A stretch of DNA of 64,000 nt, from the NCBI GenBank assembly GCA_012934845.2, contig WNNJ02003694.1, forward strand, positions 62,001 through 126,000, given 5' to 3'. The position numbers were made by a program, and so were the translations under genes. Positions within the stretch are counted from its first letter, which is position 1; the number at the start of each line of letters is the position of its first letter. Below the pieces are notes generated by a model. The model was given only the letters and a program-made list of their open reading frames with translations, searched no databases and was not told the DNA's origin. This document shows positions 52,125-59,756 of the stretch, piece after piece. This DNA is from Pomphorhynchus laevis. Taxonomy: Eukaryota; Acanthocephala; Palaeacanthocephala; Echinorhynchida; Pomphorhynchidae.

Positions 52125-52547
52125 TTGTCGAAGACGCGTTACGATATAATAGCTCTCACTGAGACATGGCTAAGTATAGACATACTTGATTATGAAATAA
52201 GTATCGAGAGATATAATCTCATTCGTGGGGATAGACAATGTCGCATGGGTGATGGTGTTGCTCTTTATATAAGAGACTCATTATCTGTAAAAATAGTCGA
52301 ATCTAGTAATTCTTCGTCGGAATGTGATTATTTGTGGGTATCTATTAACCAAGGGATTAGGAACCTAACGTTCGGTATATTTTACCTACCTCCGTGTTCG
52401 TCAACTGCTTCTATTCGATCCTTTCTGCTTAGTCATGTAAAAATCTCTAAAGAGGGAGATTTGGTTATCGTAGGAGACTTTGATATGCCAAAAGTAAACT
52501 GGAAGGATTATGTTCCCATTAGTGGATGTGATCATGGTTCGTTGTGA
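52125..52547 (+). CDS. CR1-like APE endonuclease fragment
   Basis: 140 residues: 'RYDIIALTETWLSIDILDYEISIERY' (E of TETWL), 'GDGVALYIRDSL', 'LTFGIFYLPP', 'GDLVIVGDFDMPKVNWKDY' (GDxN changed to GDFD). The Asn of the catalytic GDxN box is replaced by Asp in this decayed copy. The downstream SDH block (near 52700, 'LSDHATI') is in another frame. Confidence 0.7.
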   Translation: MSKTRYDIIALTETWLSIDILDYEISIERYNLIRGDRQCRMGDGVALYIRDSLSVKIVESSNSSSECDYLWVSINQGIRNLTFGIFYLPPCSSTASIRSFLLSHVKISKEGDLVIVGDFDMPKVNWKDYVPISGCDHGSL

Positions 52548-53453
52548 ACTCTTAGAAGTTTTTAATACTTTAAACTTATTTCAGCATGTCCATGAGCATA
52601 CGCGATATAGGAAGGATAAGTCTTCTTTGCTCGACATTTGTCTACTATCAAAGAGAATGCTATTGGGAATATTAAGTACGGTCCTCTAATCGGCTTAAGT
52701 GATCACGCTACCATCGATTTTTTATTAACCTTGATCTCAAGGTATCTTCTAATTGTAATAAATTTACGAATTTCAAGAACGCCGATTATTCCACTATTCA
52801 ATGGCTAAACCCTTATATTTTAGGAATACAGCCAGCGTGAGACATTTTCCGAAATACTTTACTCTCAATATTATTGGCACATACACCTGTATGCTCTATT
52901 CGAAGACTGAAGCATCCTGTATGGGTGGATGCGTCCCTACGATCTCTTCTAGTAAAACGAGATCGCGCCTTCCTGGATTTCAAACAGGGTATTAGATCTT
53001 TCTCCTCATACAAGGTTATTATAAATAGAGTCACTTAAATTAAACGAAGTAAACGTCATACCTATCTTACTAGCATGTGTAAGTCCTTTAATCAGAATTA
53101 TCGAAATATATTTAGTTTTATTCGTGGTCAGAGATATTCTCAATGGGATTTATTTAGCTTAATAAACTCGGAGTGAAATTTTATTAATAATGCGAGCGAA
53201 ATTGCAGAAGCATTTGCAGATCACTTTGAACATCCTAGCGTATCGAGTCCTTCAAATGATAGCAACCAGTTACTTTCATCTGATATTATAGATCACCCTA
53301 TATTATCCAGTGTCGAATTCTCTGTTCTGGATGTATTCAATGAGCTTAGAAAATCAAAACCTTCGTCCATTAGTGATCCTGATAATATACCATCGATTGT
53401 ATTGCGATAGGCTGCATCAGCACTATGCTTTCCGCTTTGGCTTATTTACCGTT

Positions 53454-55133
53454 AAAAAAGATTTATTTTAACGTGGCAAATGCGTGCCAGCGCACGCTTA
53501 CATGAGCACAACAAAACAAAACTGTAAATCAGGTGTCGAGAAGGTGTAAACGGAGGAGGTGTTTGAATGTGATAAAGGAGGGGGCGCGGCGGACGTCGAG
53601 AGGGAGTTGATTCCATGCGAGTGAGGCGGCGACGAGGAAAGATCGGATACCGTAGTTGTTGGAGTAATTAGAAACGTGGAGTAAGATGGTATGACGGGAA
53701 CGCAGCGATAGCAAGGTGGGGCGAGTGTCGTCTAAGAAAGGAAGGTTGATGAACGATAAGGAGCCAACAGCGATCAGACGAAAAGTAACGATAAGAAGGC
53801 GGAGTTTGATGCGGATGTGAATGATGGGCCAGTATAGTTGGGAAAAATATGTGGATGTGTGGTCGAAGCGACGAAGACGAAAGAGCACTTGAACGGCGGT
53901 GTTGATTATTCGTTGTAGGGGTAGGATGATGGATTTTGGAGAATTGGCGAAAAGGCTACGGCAGTAATCGATTTTAGGTAAAAGAAGCGATGAAAGAAGA
54001 TACATACAAGAAAGGAAGTCGATAAGGAAGCGGATACGGCGGATATCACGGAGAATTATGTTAGACGAGCGGACCTTGTCACGTACGAAGGGTTTAAGGG
54101 AAAGGTGATCATCAAAATGGGAGCCTAAGAAAGTGAGATTGTGGACTATGGGGATGATCGATGAGGCAAAAGATACAGTGGGAGGAGATATGTTTGGTTT
54201 ACGGGGGAGGATCCACATTATTTTGGAGTGTCGGGGTTTAGAACGAGATGGAGATTAAAGAGACGTTTGTAGATAGAAGAAAGACAGTTGGAGGCAGAAA
54301 TGCCGATATCGTGTATGCGATGTGCGGGTGCATGAGCATAGATAAGGATGTCATCGGCGTATTGCATGACGTTAAATAAGTAAGGTTTGATAAATTGAGA
54401 GAGATCGCCAAGGAGAAGAGAGAAAAGCAGGGGACCTAGGACTGAACCTTGTGGGATCCCGCAAAAAAATAGAGATGAGAGGGCAGGAAGATGAATTAGA
54501 ACAGACGCGAAAGGAACGGTCGGATAGATATGAGGAGGAAGAAAATCCGTAATCATAACGAAGGCGTAAACGGAGGACGGAGTGGTCGACAATGTCGAAT
54601 GCGGAGGAGATGTCGAGGGAGATAGGAACACTATATAGAGCCTTATCTCGAGAAATGAGTAAGTCCTTGTACACTTTTATGCAGGCGATTTCTGTGGAGT
54701 GATTAAAGCGGAAAGCGGATTGGAAAGGAGGGTACAGGTTGGATGAGGAGAGATAAGCGTTGATCTGTATTAAGATGAGGCGTTTTAAGAGCTCAGAAAG
54801 AGTAGGGAGTAGTGAAATAGGGCGATAGCTAAAAGGAAGGGAGGGGTCGAGCGATTGTTTTTTAAGGAGAGGACGAACGATTGCGGATTTCCAGTGTGAA
54901 GGGAAGATACGACTGCAATTGGACGAGTTAAACAAGCTTGTGAGAAATGGTAATATCGATGAACATATAGATTTTAATATGTGAGTAGGCAGGGGATCGG
55001 CAGGTGAGGTTTTGTTGGGCAAGGACATGATGACAGATGATACTTCTGTAGCTAAGAGGGAGAAGATGAAAGAGTTCCGGAAGGATGAGGCTAGACTATG
55101 CAGAGTGGGATAGGATGGAGACCGGGGTGTGAG
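53454..55133 (-). mobile_element. L2-like LINE insertion, 5'-truncated, 7-bp target duplication
   Basis: Flanked by TACCGTT on both sides (53447-53453, 55134-55140). Minus-strand frames: 55028-54372 ('LLKKQSLDPSLPFSYRPISLLPTLSELLKRLI', 'ISLDISSAFDIVDH'), 54631-54218 ('CGIPQGSVLGPLLFSLLLGD', 'MQYADDILIYAH'), 54218-53529 (RT C-terminus). The tail with hairpin GCGTGCGCTGGCACGC lies at about 53480-53500. Motifs A, B and C are all present, with only a few frame breaks. It is 5'-truncated just before the RT. Confidence 0.85.
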
Positions 55134-55521
55134 TACCGTTGCTCCATATATTCAGGAATTTTACATTTTGAGTGAAAACAAGCCACCATTAAGCCCATTT
55201 TCAAGAAACGTTTAAGATCTGCTGCTAGAAATTATAGACCAGTGAGCCTGACTTATGAGGCATGCAAGATTCTGGAAAAGTTAATTTTGCGCTTTCTGAC
55301 ATCATACTTAGAAAATATTGTATTCTAAATGTTCATCAACATTGTTTCCGACATGGGTGGTCCACTACTACTAATTTAGTTAGTGCAGGGCTAGCTGGTA
55401 TGATTCCTTGAAGGTTGGACTCAGAGTTGATATTCTGGTTTTGATTCATCAAATGCCTTCGATAGGGTTAATCAAACCATTTTAATTAGTAAATTATTTG
55501 ATGTGGCATTAGAGGTAGTAT

Positions 55522-56295
55522 AATAATACAATAATTTATTTAATGTGGCAATTGCGTGCAAAATGCACGCTTACATGACCACTAACAAAAAAAAGAACAT
55601 TAAAGGTCGCAGGTAATTAGTTAATTGTTGAAATAAAATTGAATTTGGCGTTTGAAGTACGGCATAGATGTTGATTGGCGGATATGAATAGGTAGTTGAT
55701 TCCACAAGAGAGGAGCAGCCACAACGAAGGAGCGGAAGCCAAAAGAGGTAGAGTAGATTGGGACATGTAAAAGAAGGGAATTACGGGAACGCAGAGCACA
55801 ATACACAGTACGAGAATTGTCGAGAAAAGGAAGGTTGAGAAATAAAGGGGTATGAGAAGTTATAAGTCGAAAAGCAATGATAAGAAGACGAATTTGAACA
55901 CGACAATAAATGGTAGGCCAATCAAGAGAAACAAGATAGTGGGATGTATGATCAAAACGACGAAGACGGAGGAGAACTCGGACGGCAGCGTTGATGATGC
56001 GTTGTAAAGGAAAAAGAGTGGATTTAGGTGAGTTGGAAAATAGACTAAGACAGTAATCAAGTCTTGAGAAAAGAAGAGAAGATATGAGAGTCATACAAGA
56101 AGGGAAATCGATCAATCTACGAACTTGACGGAAATTGTGGAGTATCAAGGTAGATGAGCGTACTTTATCACTAACGAAAGGTTTAAGTGAAAGTCGGTTG
56201 TCGAAATGAAAGCCCAGGAAAACGAGATTATCAACGATAGAAAGAATTGTAGAATTTAATGATATAGAAGGAGGTTCTACGCCGAGATACTTTCA
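55522..56295 (-). mobile_element. L2-like LINE (second subfamily) insertion
   Basis: A minus-strand frame 56148-55621 encodes 'RLDYCLSLFSNSPKSTLFPLQRIINAAVRVLLRLRRFDHTSHYL' up to 'VVAAPLLWNQLPIHIRQSTSM'. The tail at about 55535-55580 has the hairpin GCGTGCA-AAA-TGCACGC (plus-sense orientation reversed), longer by one pair than in the first subfamily. TAGTAT stands on both sides (55516-55521, 56296-56301), a probable target duplication. This subfamily also occurs at 11450-12245. Confidence 0.75.
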
Positions 56296-57482
56296 TAGTA
56301 TCCTTCCGTGGTTAAATTGTTTCCTCCAAGATAGGTTATTTGCGGTGAAAGTTAAAAACACTTTATCACGTTGGCGAACAATGTCGAATGGCGTACCTCA
56401 AGGTACAGTCATAAGTCTTACTATTAACTCAAGGTACATGATCTTACTATTAACATAGAAAATACCTATCACATGCATTGAGGTAAGTTGATGTACTCTG
56501 GCTCGTACACTTTAGGCGGTGAGAATTAAGAGCGCCATTAAGAATGCTGATCAAGTCAAGGATCTCGGTATTATATTATCTAATGATCTGTCATCGGGTC
56601 TTCATGTAAGATATATTGTAAGCAAATGTCAACGCATCCTAGGGCTACTACGAAGAATGCTAGGTTTAATAGATATTGACTCATTTAGGGTGCTGTTGCC
56701 CTCGATTGTCCTTTTCTCATATGCTATATGCTTCATCAGCAGTCTTTCCGCAATCTAAGAGTGATTTGCGTTTACTTGAGGGCATACTCCGTAAAGCTAG
56801 CCATATGCTTTCTTCTATTCGAGATATTCCCTACCCTCGAAGACTAGACGTTCTAGGCATATGCGATGTTGAGAGTCCTTAATTAAAGCAGATTTGATGT
56901 TGGTGTGGAGGACGCTGCACTCTTCTAAGCACGTTTTAAACCCTCGATTTACACTTTCTGCTAATGAAAATCTACGAGGACACAAACTTAAACTGGTACA
57001 CAAACTGGGACCGAAGCGGAACCGAGGTGACATAAGACATCGAATTGTCAAACATTGGAATAAATTACCATCTACTGTTGTTGAGGCCACACATGTATCA
57101 GAATTGAAGAATTATCTTCGTGCTGAATTCCGCCTTGAATCCTGACTTGTTTCAGCTATTTTGTTGACTATTTTTTATTTCTCTCTTTTTTTACTGTGAT
57201 GCCCGTTTTGAGCTTTTCTCTTTTGGCGGTCAATGAATAATAATACTGACGCCATGATAATTGACGCTATGATTATCATATTATCGCCATGTTAATCAGG
57301 AAAGAAGACAAGAGAGATGTACTGGATAGGGCAGTTAATGGCAGATGTGCCATACGGCGCAACGGACGGACTGTCTTCAATTGGAAGAAAACACGAGGAT
57401 AACGTAGATACAATGGCCAAATTAAATGATAGATCTTACGTTTAAGTACTATATAAGTTATATGTTTTAATATTTTTAGTGC

Positions 57483-58154
57483 ATGTCATTCAAATTCCTG
57501 TATTGTGTTCTAGATTTTCCTGACGAAGTCGAGAGGCGAAACGTTGAAATAAAGAAATATTTGTCTTGCCTGTTTTCTGTTTTACGATCAAAATATATGA
57601 ACGCATTGCTAGATAATCCATGCCAGCAACTTACGAGCGCTGCTCATAACTCAATGTATGAACGCGTCCTAAATGGGACCTTGCTGATAGACAAAGATTC
57701 GGAACACAAAACTCGTGCCTTGTGCTACATGCAGTATTTGACATTATGCCTTAACAATAATGTAATTCCAAAAGGCTTACATATTAAGTTAAACATTAGT
57801 TTAGCCAAAAGAAATGTTAACTCAAAAGTAATTAATAAATTTCAGTCTAAATTGACCAATATTTTAAAGCGGGCGTCTATTGAAGTTACGCGTCTGATAC
57901 GTAATTACTACGGAAGAGAATCAAATACGCACCCCTCCTGCCTTAATGAATCTCTCTACAATCAATTATTGGTGATTAAACGCAAGAAATTATCGAAATT
58001 AGTATGCCGCAAAGTATCTGCCCTGGAAATTAAGAACGTTGAATACCATCCAAATCGGTGGTGTAGAAAGTCGAAAAGATTAGTTCCAAATCAATTAGAT
58101 CGCATTTATCATGAAGATTATGTAGTGAACTTATCCGAACAAATTGTTTCCTAA
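57483..58154 (+). CDS. Penelope-like ORF, N-terminal region
   Basis: 223 residues rich in Lys/Arg/Asn, no catalytic motif. It begins 'MSFKFLYCVLDFPDEVERRNVEIKKY'; the segment 'PDEVERRNVEIK' is what results when the hammerhead-like core is translated. Later text ('KRKKLSKLVCRKVSALE') resembles the 'KKL..L' linker before Penelope RT. It is probably the N-terminal extension of the same protein as the next block. Confidence 0.6.
   Translation: MSFKFLYCVLDFPDEVERRNVEIKKYLSCLFSVLRSKYMNALLDNPCQQLTSAAHNSMYERVLNGTLLIDKDSEHKTRALCYMQYLTLCLNNNVIPKGLHIKLNISLAKRNVNSKVINKFQSKLTNILKRASIEVTRLIRNYYGRESNTHPSCLNESLYNQLLVIKRKKLSKLVCRKVSALEIKNVEYHPNRWCRKSKRLVPNQLDRIYHEDYVVNLSEQIVS
57516..57549 (+). ncRNA. hammerhead ribozyme-like motif, 5' end of Penelope-like element
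   Basis: Core CTGACGA (57520-57526, fits CUGANGA) and GAAAC (57538-57542). TTTC before it (57516-57519) pairs with GAAA (57546-57549) as stem I. GTC (57528) pairs with GGC (57535) as a 3-bp stem II with one bulged A. ACGT is self-complementary, the very short stem III reported for dimeric hammerheads of this element class, and GTT would be the cleavage site. All parts are in place but stems are short, so activity is uncertain. Confidence 0.55.
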
Positions 58155-58160
58155 AATGCA

Positions 58161-59417
58161 ATGAAAACATTGGCACTTGGTCTAAGATTTAACGATGGAA
58201 GAAGAGAATTCGATAGACTGAATCTTATGAATGTGATTCGAGAAACATGTAGAAAATGCTTTGAAAATATAGACGACGAAAATATAAAAAACGCTGCAAT
58301 ATCTAAAATGGGTTCTGATTTATTTTCCATTTACAGCCCAATTAAGCCGAATCACAGATACAGACCATATTTATGTCGCGATTCAAAGGAAGCGAAATAT
58401 ACACCAGCGAAACGAAAAAATATAAACATTAAACCAGCAGACAAAGGCGGTAAAGTGGTGATTTGGGGAAGAGAAGCATATATTCAAGGAGCAAATCGAC
58501 AACTTAATGGACCAACATACCAAGTTTGCTCTATGTCTAAATTAACATCATCTGTAAAATGCATAACTGACTTAATAACACAATTTAAAAGAAACAAATT
58601 TTTGTCACCAGATGAAGCAAATAAATTACAACCTTCAAATGCAGTTCCAGGAAGACTATATTTACTTCCAAAAATACACAATCTTCAAATACCTTGTCCA
58701 GGAAGGCCAATTATTAGCTGTAATGGTACTGCCACAGAAATGCTATCGCGCGCAATACATAATCGCTTAAAAAGAAAATTACAAAACGTACCATCGCATT
58801 TGGCCAGTACGGATGCTTTTCTAGCGAGATTCGAAACGATAAAACACCTGATACCAGCAGATGCAATAATATTTACATTGGATCTAGAATCACTTTACAC
58901 CAACATTCCAATACAAGATGGTTTACAAGCTTTGGCAACAGCTACCAATTATATGGATAAAGTAGAAAGTGATTTTATAGTACAAGGTGCAAAGATTGGT
59001 CTCGAAAACAATATATTTAAATTTGATAATAATATATATATTCAAAAGCTTGGAACGGCCATGGGCACACCTATGGCGCCAACATATGCAATAATATATA
59101 TGGATCAATACGAACGCCAGAAAATATCGACATCAAATTATAAACCACATACATGGTGGAGATATATAGATGATATATTTGTAATCTGGACTGAGGGAGA
59201 ACAAAATCTTCGACAATTCATAAAACACATAAATGATGGACCAATAACATTCACGATGGATAGACAAACACCTGTCAGATTTCTTGATGTTGCTATAGAA
59301 CGTAAGCACACAAGTAGTACAACAAAATTTGTAACTATTCCATATCGGAAAGAACAATCGTGTTCAATGTATCTGCATGCTGAAAGCGCACATCACCAGA
59401 CTACAAAAAGAGCGTAG
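58161..59417 (+). CDS. Penelope-like reverse transcriptase
   Basis: 418 residues with the ordered motifs of Penelope-type RT: 'INIKPADKGGKVVIWGREAYI', 'PGRLYLLPKIHN', 'CPGRPIISCNGTATE', 'FTLDLESLYTNIPIQDGL' (motif A), 'LGTAMGTPMAPTYAIIYMDQYE' (motif B), 'WWRYIDDIFVIWT' (motif C, YIDD), 'FLDVAIERKHTSSTTKF'. All catalytic residues are present. It differs clearly from the Naiad-like RTs in the window (less AT-rich, different domain order). It probably copies its own RNA at nicked DNA. Confidence 0.85.
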   Translation: MKTLALGLRFNDGRREFDRLNLMNVIRETCRKCFENIDDENIKNAAISKMGSDLFSIYSPIKPNHRYRPYLCRDSKEAKYTPAKRKNINIKPADKGGKVVIWGREAYIQGANRQLNGPTYQVCSMSKLTSSVKCITDLITQFKRNKFLSPDEANKLQPSNAVPGRLYLLPKIHNLQIPCPGRPIISCNGTATEMLSRAIHNRLKRKLQNVPSHLASTDAFLARFETIKHLIPADAIIFTLDLESLYTNIPIQDGLQALATATNYMDKVESDFIVQGAKIGLENNIFKFDNNIYIQKLGTAMGTPMAPTYAIIYMDQYERQKISTSNYKPHTWWRYIDDIFVIWTEGEQNLRQFIKHINDGPITFTMDRQTPVRFLDVAIERKHTSSTTKFVTIPYRKEQSCSMYLHAESAHHQTTKRA

Positions 59418-59586
59418 ATTCAAAATGAATTAAGACGTATTATAAAAATATCAAGCACATCCGAAATACGGTATAATGCTATAAGTGTTAATAAATTTCC
59501 TCAAATGGAAATATTATTGTTCGTGGAATCATTTGATATCAGGGCGTCAGCACCACGAAATAAATTCAACATTGTGGGGGGGTACA

Positions 59587-59624
59587 AGCTACTGATGAGG
59601 GCCAACTAGCTCGAAACGGTAGCT
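59587..59624 (+). ncRNA. hammerhead-like motif, 3' end of Penelope-like element
   Basis: CTGATGA (59592-59598), stem II GGGC-CAACTA-GCTC (59599-59612), GAAAC (59613-59617). AGCTA (59587-59591) pairs with TAGCT (59620-59624) as a 5-bp closing stem. The stem III and the NUH cleavage site are not clear, so the copy may be inactive or degenerate. Confidence 0.5.
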
Positions 59625-59756
59625 ATAAATGTTCTGATGCAAGACTTGTTAAAGCGAGGTTACAGACGACGAGCAATATTATTATTATTATACATTCAAC
59701 AACATACGAGCATTAGCTCAAATAGCTGGCTCACAATAAGTTCGTAAATAAATTAA

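Larger units (their letters stand above)
52080..57250 (+). mobile_element. CR1-like LINE ORF2 with two nested L2-like insertions, decayed
   Basis: Three pieces continue one another: 52080-53446 (APE: 'IIALTETWLSIDI', 'VIVGDFDMPKVNWKDY', then linker to 'LWLIY'), 55141-55515 (RT start: 'ARNYRPVSLTYEACKILEKL', 'SSNAFDRV'-type motif A) and 56302-57250 ('CFLQDRLFAVKVKNTLSRW', 'NGVPQGTVIS', 'VKDLGIILSNDLS', 'RGHKLKLVHKLGPKRNRGD', 'HWNKLPSTV'). The 3' end has ATAATAATA near 57227-57243. The two gaps are filled by L2-like copies (53454-55133, 55522-56295). This shows an old CR1 lineage invaded later by L2-like elements. Confidence 0.8.
57480..59645 (+). mobile_element. Penelope-like element (RT, no GIY-YIG seen) with hammerhead-like motifs at both ends
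   Basis: Two coding blocks in one frame (57483-58154 and 58161-59417) hold a full RT. Text after 59417 still resembles the RT end ('NELRRIIKISSTSEIRYNAISVNKF') but no GIY-YIG core follows. Core-like sequences CTGACGA..GAAAC (57520-57542) and CTGATGA..GAAAC (59592-59617) stand near the two ends. Hammerhead ribozymes are known in the terminal repeats of Penelope-like elements. The copy is nearly whole, with only a few breaks. Confidence 0.8.
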
